NCBI RefSeq assembly: GCF_019343475.1
Contig: NZ_CP072453.1
Coordinates: 3,844,001-3,908,000 of the forward strand
Direction: 5' to 3'
DNA length: 64,000 nt
From: Providencia sp. R33
GTDB taxonomy: Bacteria; Pseudomonadota; Gammaproteobacteria; Enterobacterales; Enterobacteriaceae
The position numbers and the translations under genes are program-made. Below are positions 43,653-51,610 of the stretch, piece after piece; within the stretch, counting starts at the first letter, position 1, and every line of letters begins with the position of its first letter. Under the pieces are notes generated by a model. It was not told the origin of the DNA. It was given only the letters and a program-made list of their open reading frames with translations, and ran no database searches.

Positions 43653-44111
43653 TCAGTCATCTTCATCATTGCCATCAATATTAAAGCTAGATATATTTTT
43701 GTTAAGTTGCTCAGTAAACGGTTGGTTCATTAAATTTATCGCCATATAACGCTTTAATCCATTTGTGAATTTATCATAGAGTGATGGCATTCCATCATTC
43801 GGTAGCGATTTGAGTACTTGAGCGGTACCTGCGATAAAATTTTCTTTTTCATTTTTTTTAAGCCGAATGAGCGTACTAAAAATAGTAGAAAAAAACTCTT
43901 TATCTGTTTCTTTTGATTGAAATTTTTCAATAAATTTATCTATTTTCTCTTGTGTCTTAGGTGAGATATTCACGGTGTGTTTTATTGTACTTGATGCTGA
44001 AAGTGTCGTGCCTTTTGCGATAAGGTTTATTTTATCGTGGGGGTGGTTTATTGGCACGACAGAGTTTATTGGTATTAGTGTATTAATGGGCTTATTGGGG
44101 AGTATCTTCAT
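43653..44111 (-). CDS. T3SS OrgC-position protein
   Basis: A 152-residue soluble protein with no signal peptide: a proline-rich, probably disordered N-terminus (ILPNKPINTLIPINSVVP), a helical middle (SPKTQEKIDKFIEKFQSKET), and an acidic end (NIDGNDEDD). It is last in the prgH-I-J-K-orgA-B series and overlaps orgB by 20 bp. That is the position and size of Salmonella OrgC (~150), a secreted protein that promotes needle assembly. I see no diagnostic motif, so the name rests on context. Confidence 0.6.
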   Translation of the reverse strand: MKILPNKPINTLIPINSVVPINHPHDKINLIAKGTTLSASSTIKHTVNISPKTQEKIDKFIEKFQSKETDKEFFSTIFSTLIRLKKNEKENFIAGTAQVLKSLPNDGMPSLYDKFTNGLKRYMAINLMNQPFTEQLNKNISSFNIDGNDEDD

Positions 44112-44763
44112 TATTGTCTTTCTCTATATTTATTCTATCAATAAGTTTCTGGTATGCCATTTTTTGCTCATCAAGTATTTGGCAACGAGCAGGGATGGAG
44201 AAAATCTGTGGTAATGTATTTTTAGTTGCAATTGAAGGTGAGAAATAGCAAATTTGGTTATTAGCTTCTAACGCAATGGATTCATAATCAGAATGGGGCA
44301 GTATCGTAATGTTTTGTTTTATATCATTTAAATTTGCATGTATCTGCGCTGGCAAATGTAAGGTTGTTTTTGATGCTATTTCAGGGGAGTGAGCAAAGTA
44401 ATGCGCAATAATATCTTTCAAACGGTCATCATTAAACAGCGACATCAATAGGTTTTCAAGCCTGACTTGGCTTTGATTTACCTGTTCCTGAAAGGCAATT
44501 TTGCTGTGTTCTAACCCAGCAATAAAATCATGTAAAAGCTGTTTTACTCCATCATTATAGCCTTGCTGATAAGCAATTTTGTGTAAGTGAGCCTTATTTT
44601 CCTGTGTTTGTTGGTACAGATCTGCTGTTTTCTTTTTAGCGTATTGCAGGATGTTTTTTTCATATTTCTCTGCATTCAGTACTTGTCTTTTAATGAGTAC
44701 TTTTTCTTGTGAAGTTGCCATCACTTGCAAACCTGTTTCATTATTTTCGATTTCTGCTGACAT
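44092..44763 (-). CDS. orgB: T3SS stator/ATPase regulator OrgB (SctL)
   Basis: A 223-residue cytoplasmic protein with the SctL/FliH layout: a long charged N-terminal helix (EKVLIKRQVLNAEKYEKNILQYAKK), a middle with AYQQGYNDGVKQLLHDFIAGL, and a C-terminal domain with ILPHSDYESIALEANN. It links the SctN ATPase to the SctQ/SctK sorting platform. It overlaps orgA by 23 bp and orgC by 20 bp, indicating translational coupling. Confidence 0.82.
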   Translation of the reverse strand: MSAEIENNETGLQVMATSQEKVLIKRQVLNAEKYEKNILQYAKKKTADLYQQTQENKAHLHKIAYQQGYNDGVKQLLHDFIAGLEHSKIAFQEQVNQSQVRLENLLMSLFNDDRLKDIIAHYFAHSPEIASKTTLHLPAQIHANLNDIKQNITILPHSDYESIALEANNQICYFSPSIATKNTLPQIFSIPARCQILDEQKMAYQKLIDRINIEKDNNEDTPQ

Positions 44764-45232
44764 GGTGACACGCCTCCTCGATTAGATCCCAAGGTAATGC
44801 TCCTTTGGAATAAGTAGGAATAAGTTGTTGAGTGTTTTGACTAAACATATATTTTGCACGTGAAACATAAATGTTACCGAAAGGAGTAAGGTAAGCTAAA
44901 AGCTGGGCCGCACCAAAGGCAGACAGTGCTTGTGGAATGTTTTCCTTAGGTAACATATCTTTATTTAATGATTTTCTTTGCCATAAATGACCGAGTGTTA
45001 TTGCAATCGTAGGGAATGCTCCCCAATTATTTGATAATAAACTGGGTAATATTCGGGTATTTTCATTTGGCATCTTTAATGCGTATTTTTCAATCAAATT
45101 TTGATTGTGTTGCTGCTGCAATTTTGCGGGTAATTGATGATAAATGGGGAGATTAAATTCATCATGAAAGTAATTCCCCGGTGCTAAAAAAATATTTTTT
45201 TGGTCAATAAGAAGCTTATTTAGTAATAACAT
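44741..45232 (-). CDS. orgA: T3SS sorting-platform adaptor OrgA (SctK)
   Basis: A 163-residue protein in the SctK family, which joins the sorting platform to the inner ring. The stretches LPAKLQQQHNQNLIEKYAL, LLSNNWGAFPTIAITLGHLW and GAAQLLAYLTPFGNIYVSRA resemble the OrgA/MxiK C-terminal helices. It is shorter than Salmonella OrgA (~199) and nearer MxiK (~175). It overlaps prgK by 17 bp. Confidence 0.8.
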   Translation of the reverse strand: MLLLNKLLIDQKNIFLAPGNYFHDEFNLPIYHQLPAKLQQQHNQNLIEKYALKMPNENTRILPSLLSNNWGAFPTIAITLGHLWQRKSLNKDMLPKENIPQALSAFGAAQLLAYLTPFGNIYVSRAKYMFSQNTQQLIPTYSKGALPWDLIEEACHHVSRNRK

Positions 45233-45965
45233 CTAAATTATTCTCAGCGATTTCATCAGATTGTTTTTTATTTGATTGTCGTTTCAAAATAAATGCAAAT
45301 AAGCTAAAGAGAAACACAATCACAACAAAAATAGTCCCTATCAAGATAGGCTGAAAACTATTCTCCGATGTCGATTTTAATTGGTATTGAAGTGGTGGAC
45401 GATTAATGACAACAACTGAGACATTGTCGTAAGTTGTTTCTGAAAAACTACTATTTAAAAATAGTTTTATTTTGCTCATCATCATTTTCGGGTCTTCATT
45501 TCCCGAGTAAGTCACCAAGCTGGAGACTTTTTGTACTGGCTTTACTGTACCATTGCCATTTAAAGGGTAACTCACATGTACCCTCGCATTGACTACGTCG
45601 GGGATAGATAATAATGACTGTTCTAAGCGTTGTTCAATTAAAGATAATAAACGGGTTCGCTCCGCTTGCGGTGATGCGACAAGCGAGTCACCAGGAAAGG
45701 CTTGAATAATCTCAACTGGGTCTTTTGAGGGTAGGTTGTATTTTTGCAGCAAATCAACGGCAATGACAAAATTATCGCTCGAGACACGGATGGTATCTCC
45801 ACTCTTATTATCGTGCTTGCGAGTTGCATCGACGCCATGGGCTTGCAAGATCGCGAGAACTTCATTGCTTTGCCTTTGGCTTAAGTTACTCAGTAATAAT
45901 TGATTGTCACAACCGACTAATAAAGCTATAACCCCAATTAGCAAAAATCTTTTTAAAATGTTCAT
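45216..45965 (-). CDS. prgK: T3SS inner-ring lipoprotein PrgK (SctJ)
   Basis: A 249-residue protein with lipobox LLVGC (cysteine 19) and two ring-building domains (NEVLAILQAHGVDATRKHD; PDVVNARVHVSYPLNGNG). A C-terminal membrane helix (PILIGTIFVVIVFLFSLFAFI) and a cytoplasmic tail follow. This is the EscJ/YscJ/PrgK/FliF-like family that makes the inner-membrane ring with PrgH. It starts 4 bp after prgJ. Confidence 0.95.
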   Translation of the reverse strand: MNILKRFLLIGVIALLVGCDNQLLLSNLSQRQSNEVLAILQAHGVDATRKHDNKSGDTIRVSSDNFVIAVDLLQKYNLPSKDPVEIIQAFPGDSLVASPQAERTRLLSLIEQRLEQSLLSIPDVVNARVHVSYPLNGNGTVKPVQKVSSLVTYSGNEDPKMMMSKIKLFLNSSFSETTYDNVSVVVINRPPLQYQLKSTSENSFQPILIGTIFVVIVFLFSLFAFILKRQSNKKQSDEIAENNLDVITK

Positions 45966-45969
45966 GATT

Positions 45970-46266
45970 TTACTGTGCTTTTAATATCGTATCGATGGCA
46001 GAAACACTTTTATGAGTGAGCGTGCTAATTGTGCTCATCGCAAGGTTATAATTACCGACTTGGTTTTGAATTTTGAGTAATTCAGCAGGGTTGCTAACAT
46101 CAATATTGTTCGCTTTATTGATTAAATCTGCTTTTTCACTTCCAACCGCGACAGTATATTCAGCGAATAATTGCTTCACTTTATCTTCAAATGAGCCCAT
46201 GGGGACTGCTGTTGTTAGGTCACTGTCAATTTGGGTAAGAGCTGAAGATGTCATGGGAGTAATCAT
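45970..46266 (-). CDS. prgJ: T3SS inner rod protein PrgJ (SctI)
   Basis: A 98-residue protein, close to PrgJ (101). It is helical, with the typical C-terminal half VGNYNLAMSTISTLTHKSVSAIDTILKAQ that packs inside the needle adaptor. It is encoded between the needle and PrgK genes as in SPI-1. It forms the rod that connects the export gate to the needle. Confidence 0.88.
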   Translation of the reverse strand: MITPMTSSALTQIDSDLTTAVPMGSFEDKVKQLFAEYTVAVGSEKADLINKANNIDVSNPAELLKIQNQVGNYNLAMSTISTLTHKSVSAIDTILKAQ

Positions 46267-46317
46267 AAAAATATCCTATAAAATAGAGCACCCATTTATA
46301 GGGTGCACAGTTGAGTA

Positions 46318-46650
46318 TTAAACGTTACGAATGATGGCTTGAGCCGCATCTTTAATTGATTTCATCACGTTGCTTTGCAGTTGACGTGCCATATTATAAT
46401 TTCCACTCAGTGTGGTAATTTGGCCAAGTACTAATGGGTTATCAACTTCAACATTTGGGTTGTCTAATGTGTCTTTTAATTTATCTGCAATGACTTTTGT
46501 ACGTGCACTTAAGCCTGCTGATGCACGATACATCATTCCCCATTTACTATCTGCACTTCCACTTGCTTCAAAGGCAGAACCATCCCATTCACCCGTGCTA
46601 ACTGTTTTATTACTTGAATCTGTTGTTGTACCCATACCAATTGTTGCCAT
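46318..46650 (-). CDS. prgI: T3SS needle subunit PrgI (SctF), N-terminally extended
   Basis: A 110-residue protein. The last ~55 residues match the needle family (DKLKDTLDNP, LGQITTLSGNYNMARQLQSN, KSIKDAAQAIIRNV; compare PrgI ending AAIIQNFR). PrgI is only 80 residues; here about 30 extra residues (TTTDSSNKTVSTGEWDGSAF region) precede the first helix. The ATG at 46650 has GAGGA at good spacing, so the long form is the likely product. The extension would face the needle surface. Confidence 0.9.
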   Translation of the reverse strand: MATIGMGTTTDSSNKTVSTGEWDGSAFEASGSADSKWGMMYRASAGLSARTKVIADKLKDTLDNPNVEVDNPLVLGQITTLSGNYNMARQLQSNVMKSIKDAAQAIIRNV

Positions 46651-46674
46651 GATATTGTCCTCATTGTTTATTGA

Positions 46675-47844
46675 TTAATGTGTTTTTGGATTAAATTTCC
46701 AATGGTTATTACCTAATAAAATATAACCATCTTCATTTGTGATAAAAGATTGACCGGCTAGTTCATTATTGGCTAATGATATTGAGAATTGAACTTGTCG
46801 CTCCCCCCATTGCTGATTAAATGAATTAACGAAGTTAATTAATGAGATAGTTTGTTTATCGTTTAAACTATCTTTAATAATAAATATGGATTTATTATTT
46901 TTAGTGATTTTATGCCATTTTACGTGGCTTTCTGTTAATCCTAGCTCGGCATTTTTTAGTAATTCATCGATATTGATAGTGTGTGTAGTATAGCTTTCAT
47001 AGCAACTAAAATTGCTGGAGAATGTCTTGTTAAAAAAATCATTATTTTTTACTATCTGCGGATTAGATAATGATTTAATTACGGGGTTGCAAGGGTCAGT
47101 TAGGTCAATCTTTAATAATTCAGGAATATTATTCGATATTTTATTTTCTATCTCATTTTCTAATTGGTGAAGGATCTTGATAGAAAAATTGTTGCGAAAT
47201 TTTGTTTTTAATAATTGTTGCATCGCCCAATCATAATCGCGTTGAGATTGTACTAATATAAGGGCAGCATTTTTATCATCTTTGGTCACAACAATTTTTT
47301 GTGTACTGCCGATAAGCATTTTTTCAATAAACTGCAATTGGATATCTTTTTGTAAATGAGAATTTTTAGGAAGAAAGAAATAACCAACAAGAATACAAAC
47401 GAATAATGATAGACCTGCAATAAGTTTATAGTTGTATGGCGATTTATTAAATTTATTATGATTTTTTTCTGTTTTAATAGGCTTACATTGCTTATCTTCA
47501 ACCACTCGCGATGTTTCCCAAGGCGTATCAATTTTCTTAAGTGTAAATGGGAATAGCTCTTTTAAAACAGTTTGTTGCAAATCAATTAAGATGATTTCAT
47601 TGTGATTTCCTGTGTGTAGGTCGATGGCAATCTGGCCTTCATGGGAAATAATTGAGAAAGTAAAAGCGTCTTGATGGCTAGGTATTGAGTAGCCAGTAAA
47701 GCCCTCATCAGTTATGTTAGCCTTATATATATCTTCCTCACCAATAATAATTAAATTAGCATTTAAATTAATTATTATTTCATGGTCTTGCATTTCACCA
47801 TTCATGATTTTCATCATGTAAGTCTGATTATGGATATCTGTCAC
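46675..47844 (-). CDS. prgH: T3SS inner-membrane ring protein PrgH (SctD)
   Basis: A 389-residue protein of the PrgH/MxiG class. It has a cytoplasmic forkhead-associated-like domain (~1-110), one membrane helix (YKLIAGLSLFVCILVGYFFL, ~138-157) and a periplasmic ring-building region. It starts with GTG at 47844 with AGAG upstream; the first ATG is nine codons later and has no RBS. It is first in the leftward operon and divergent from invF. Confidence 0.88.
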   Translation of the reverse strand: MTDIHNQTYMMKIMNGEMQDHEIIINLNANLIIIGEEDIYKANITDEGFTGYSIPSHQDAFTFSIISHEGQIAIDLHTGNHNEIILIDLQQTVLKELFPFTLKKIDTPWETSRVVEDKQCKPIKTEKNHNKFNKSPYNYKLIAGLSLFVCILVGYFFLPKNSHLQKDIQLQFIEKMLIGSTQKIVVTKDDKNAALILVQSQRDYDWAMQQLLKTKFRNNFSIKILHQLENEIENKISNNIPELLKIDLTDPCNPVIKSLSNPQIVKNNDFFNKTFSSNFSCYESYTTHTINIDELLKNAELGLTESHVKWHKITKNNKSIFIIKDSLNDKQTISLINFVNSFNQQWGERQVQFSISLANNELAGQSFITNEDGYILLGNNHWKFNPKTH

Positions 47845-48040
47845 GTATATAATCTCTATAAAAATAAGTTGAGTGTATTAAACAGAATGAAAAAAATACT
47901 GTCAGCTGAATTAATCTGATTCGTTATGACTAGATGAACGTTTTTTTAAGTGCAAAGTATTCCTTTTTATTCCTTTGAGTTTATTGGGCATATATTTCAA
48001 GCTGGTTTTTGAAAAAATACATAGATAGGGCTTATATATC

Positions 48041-48820
48041 ATGACAAAGAAAGATATTACTGCGCTGTTAGAGAATAGAAATTTCTGTTTTTCTTTGCAG
48101 GATAAATTATTTTTGGCAGTACCAGGTGATAGCGCAACGGCGTTTTTTTATAAATCGCCATATTCAAATTTAAATATTTCATTTGAGCAATCATCTATAT
48201 TTATTGCCAATGATGAAGTGTTAGAGAGTAATGAAAACCCATGCTGGGAGCTCTATTCAATCGCATTGTCAGAGTTGATTGAGATTCTTGCGGTGATTGA
48301 TACAGCGATGGGGCAGTCATTTCTTTCAAAGAAGGAAATTTACAGCTTAAATGAACAAATCACACAAGAATTTATTTCATTGGATGAAGAGCTTTCTACC
48401 AGTGTTTCAATTAGAAATGTTGTTATCGATTTGGTTATAAGAATACACCCGTTATTTAACTGTTGGTGCAATGTATTACGTAAATATGAAGCTTACGGAA
48501 TGATGCGTTTTATTTTGGAAGCTGCACAGAGTGATAAGAATGCCAATATCAATCAGCTTTGTGCCCGTTATGGTGTATCAGCGTCTTATTTTAGACAACT
48601 TTATCGAGAAAACTTTAATAAAACAGCAAAACGTAAAATTATGAGTGTTCGTATGGCGAACGCAATTTTACAGTTAATTGAGAGTGAAAGTTCCATTTTA
48701 GATGTTGGGTTAGAAGCGGGTTATTGCTCAGCCTCACATTTCACCAATGATATCAAAAAAGAACTGGGGTTAACGCCTTCAGAAATAAGACATCTTGGAG
48801 CAAATTTATATGAGCAGTAA
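48041..48820 (+). CDS. invF: AraC-family T3SS activator (InvF-like)
   Basis: A 259-residue regulator. The C-terminal ~100 residues form the AraC double helix-turn-helix (INQLCARYGVSASYFRQLYR and SSILDVGLEAGYCSASHFTNDIK, ending GLTPSEIRH). The N-terminal part does not match sugar-binding AraC arms. It is first in the inv-spa operon, as in Salmonella, where InvF together with chaperone SicA activates the translocator and effector promoters. The same partnership is plausible here, since sicA is at 61163. Confidence 0.88.
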   Translation: MTKKDITALLENRNFCFSLQDKLFLAVPGDSATAFFYKSPYSNLNISFEQSSIFIANDEVLESNENPCWELYSIALSELIEILAVIDTAMGQSFLSKKEIYSLNEQITQEFISLDEELSTSVSIRNVVIDLVIRIHPLFNCWCNVLRKYEAYGMMRFILEAAQSDKNANINQLCARYGVSASYFRQLYRENFNKTAKRKIMSVRMANAILQLIESESSILDVGLEAGYCSASHFTNDIKKELGLTPSEIRHLGANLYEQ

Positions 48821-50507
48821 AAGAAAAGGAGCAATATTGCTGACGCTCTTTTTACTGAATTTTAATGTTTACGCGGCTCAATCTGAAATATTTATTGCAG
48901 AGCCTGTGGCACAAGAAAAAAACCATGAAACTTTTGTCGCGAATAATATTGCGGTGGCTAAAGTTTTTGAAGCTGTGGCTGAACAGTTAAATAAACCCAT
49001 TATTTTAAGCAAATTAGCGGCTCAGAAAAAAGTCACAGGTAACTTTAACCTTACGAATGCGGATGAAATGTTTAAAGCCTTGACGCGGCGTATTGCGCTA
49101 GTGTGGTATGACGATGGTGCCAGCATCTATGTTTATGATAACAGTGAAATGCGCAGTGTTATTGTACCAACACAGCGTGTGAGCAGTGGGCAAGTGCTGA
49201 ACTACATTCAGCGTAACGGGATATATGATGAACGATTCCCTGTGCGCTCCCAAGGTGCTGATAATTTATTGTTTGTTTCTGGGCCCCCGCTGTATGTTGA
49301 GCTGATCAAAGCTGCCACGCTGTACCTCGAAAAACAGTTAAACCAAGAAGAGTCAACAAGCAGTGAAGTAGCTGTTATTTCATTGAAACATGCTTCAGTC
49401 ACTGACCGTACATATTCATCTCGCGGCCAGAGCACAACAGTGCCAGGGATGCTGACAGTGATTAGTACATTGTTTAAAGATAGCGGCAATACCGTGGAAG
49501 AAACCGTTAATATTCAGCCTGCAAAACTTAATGTATCTGGGGATTCAATCGATGAATTAATGGATGCCCCAATAGGTGAAGGAACGTCGGAAAAAAAGCA
49601 GGTTATTGTTAATCGTTCATCGGGTAAAAAGGCACTTTCATTGGTCGCGCATCCAGACAGTAATAGCTTAATCGTTAAAGGCAGCCAAGAACAAATTAAC
49701 TATGTAAAACAGCTAGTTCGTACACTGGATGTCCGTCGGCGTCAAGTCGAACTCTCGTTATGGATTATCGATATCACCCGCTCTGAGTTAGATAACTTAG
49801 GTGTGAGTTGGGAAGTAGGGACATTTAAAGCGGGTCGAGGGGCAATTGCCTTTAACCGTAGCACACTCTCAAATAGCCAAGAGTTTTTACTGCAAATTGA
49901 TGCACTTAGCAAAAAAGGTAATGGGCATATCGTGTCCCGCCCTGTTTTACTGACACAAGAAAATATTCCAGCATTATTTGATAACAACACCAGCTTTTAC
50001 GCCAAATTACAAGGTGAGCGGATTGCGACGTTGGAGCAAGTCACTTACGGTACCATGATCAGCGTCATGCCACGTATTTCAGCGGGTCATCAAGTTGAAA
50101 TGGAAGTCAATATTGAAGATGGTGCACAAAGCCATGGTAGTGATGGCAAGGCTTCCAGTGTTGAAGGGCTACCGTCTATTAACCGAACGAGTATTAACAC
50201 GGTTGCACGGATTGCGAAGGACAGTAGTTTACTGATAGGTGGCTACACTCGTGAGCAATATATTGAAAATGAAAGTAAAATCCCTGGGTTAGGAGATATT
50301 CCTTGGATTGGTGGTTTATTTAGTAGCTCTTCAGTTAACCAGCAGAAAATGGTACGCCTCTTTCTTATTCAGCCGCGTTTATTGGATGAAAATGAAGCAT
50401 GGGATGGCCGTCAGTTCTCAGAAAAAACGCGTATTACTCAGCGTGATAGCCAGTTGCATGGCACGGTACAGTTTTTACAGCAATATATGAGTGAATCATG
50501 GCAATAA
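48810..50507 (+). CDS. invG: T3SS outer membrane secretin InvG (SctC)
   Basis: A 565-residue protein from the ATG at 48810, which overlaps the invF stop by 11 bp and gives a clean signal peptide (GAILLTLFLLNFNVYAAQ); Salmonella InvG is ~562. N0/N1 domains (NNIAVAKVFEAVAEQLNKPI) and N3 are followed by the secretin domain (VELSLWIIDITRSELDNLGVSWE; VARIAKDSSLLIGGYTREQ; KIPGLGDIPWIGGLF). It forms the outer-membrane ring and probably needs the pilotin at 42445 for localisation. Confidence 0.95.
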   Translation: MSSKRKGAILLTLFLLNFNVYAAQSEIFIAEPVAQEKNHETFVANNIAVAKVFEAVAEQLNKPIILSKLAAQKKVTGNFNLTNADEMFKALTRRIALVWYDDGASIYVYDNSEMRSVIVPTQRVSSGQVLNYIQRNGIYDERFPVRSQGADNLLFVSGPPLYVELIKAATLYLEKQLNQEESTSSEVAVISLKHASVTDRTYSSRGQSTTVPGMLTVISTLFKDSGNTVEETVNIQPAKLNVSGDSIDELMDAPIGEGTSEKKQVIVNRSSGKKALSLVAHPDSNSLIVKGSQEQINYVKQLVRTLDVRRRQVELSLWIIDITRSELDNLGVSWEVGTFKAGRGAIAFNRSTLSNSQEFLLQIDALSKKGNGHIVSRPVLLTQENIPALFDNNTSFYAKLQGERIATLEQVTYGTMISVMPRISAGHQVEMEVNIEDGAQSHGSDGKASSVEGLPSINRTSINTVARIAKDSSLLIGGYTREQYIENESKIPGLGDIPWIGGLFSSSSVNQQKMVRLFLIQPRLLDENEAWDGRQFSEKTRITQRDSQLHGTVQFLQQYMSESWQ

Positions 50508-51595
50508 CGCCAATGAATTACAGCAACCGGTTTTTATCCAACACTCAGGATAAAAGCCGTGCATCATCAAAGAGCAATAGTGATGATGGCGACGAGGTTG
50601 CCCGTGGTTTAGGTGTCATTGATAGCAGTAGTGAATACGCGTCAATGGCTATGTTGGCCGCGAGTCATGTGCGCCGAGGGAGCTCTCGAAAGGCACCTGA
50701 AGAGGAGTGGACACGTTTTTCTGAACGCATTTTAGACAATGATGCCGATGAAAAAGTGATGAAAATCGAGGGGTTGCTAAATAAGCAGCTTATGACACCG
50801 CAGCAATTACGTGCATTATTGTTGCAGTTTTTCCCAGATCCCAGCGATTTATTAATGGCGCTTGCAACATTAATTCACCGCAGAAAGCTAAAGCAGGAAC
50901 AAATTGATAGCCTTGAGACACTGAATGAGCATCTTTTAAATGATGAAAATGCGCGTAGTGCCCAAGCTGGTGCGAATGTCGCGCTATTAGCTAAAGCATT
51001 TGCTAAAAAACTAAAGCAAAGCGCTGGGAACCTGAGGGCGGTTTATCGTGAGTTTATTAGCTATGACGGCCCAGTAGTTTATTTATATGAGCAGTGGGTT
51101 GACGAGCTAGAGTTTCAAGAACGCGAAAACATGATGCGTTATTTAGCGCGTGCATTAGCGTGTGATTTACAGGCATTGCCGTTGGGGGATATCAATGTTA
51201 GTGAATTTGGTAATTTTTTTATTCGGGTCGGGCGACTAAGGGAATTACAGTCACTTGACTCTATCTTTAGCCAGCAATTTTTTCTATCAACATGCTTTCA
51301 GAACAGCACTGATATAAATAAGCCGATATTGGAAAAATCACTGAGCCAAGTTTTTACCAGCGGGATACGTGGGCAAACAATATTTGAAGAAAAAATAATC
51401 TCTTTTATTAATAAAGAACTCCGTATTGCTCATACCGAAATACGTGCTCAATTTTTGCAGTTATTACTGTTGGCATTCTCAATGATACCTGTCGCTGTTT
51501 TTCCATCATTGGAAGATAGAGATGCATTATTGTCATATTTAAAAGTGCATATGAGTGACATTGTGGCTAAAGAGCAACAGCAAAGAAATAAATAG
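50498..51595 (+). CDS. invE: T3SS gatekeeper InvE (SctW)
   Basis: A 365-residue soluble protein. After a flexible serine-rich N-terminus comes the HrpJ/YopN/InvE domain (DADEKVMKIEGLLNKQLMTPQQL; LLQFFPDPSDLLMALATLI) and a TyeA-like C-terminal helical part. It controls the switch from translocator to effector secretion. It overlaps invG by 10 bp and is followed by invA after 15 bp. The length agrees with Salmonella InvE (372). Confidence 0.9.
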   Translation: MAITPMNYSNRFLSNTQDKSRASSKSNSDDGDEVARGLGVIDSSSEYASMAMLAASHVRRGSSRKAPEEEWTRFSERILDNDADEKVMKIEGLLNKQLMTPQQLRALLLQFFPDPSDLLMALATLIHRRKLKQEQIDSLETLNEHLLNDENARSAQAGANVALLAKAFAKKLKQSAGNLRAVYREFISYDGPVVYLYEQWVDELEFQERENMMRYLARALACDLQALPLGDINVSEFGNFFIRVGRLRELQSLDSIFSQQFFLSTCFQNSTDINKPILEKSLSQVFTSGIRGQTIFEEKIISFINKELRIAHTEIRAQFLQLLLLAFSMIPVAVFPSLEDRDALLSYLKVHMSDIVAKEQQQRNK

Positions 51596-51610
51596 GAAAT
51601 TTATCATTCT

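Noticed and set aside
48016..48036. TTGAAA-17-TTATAT as an invF promoter
   Set aside because: The -10 would end only a few bases before the start codon and would overlap the ribosome binding site.
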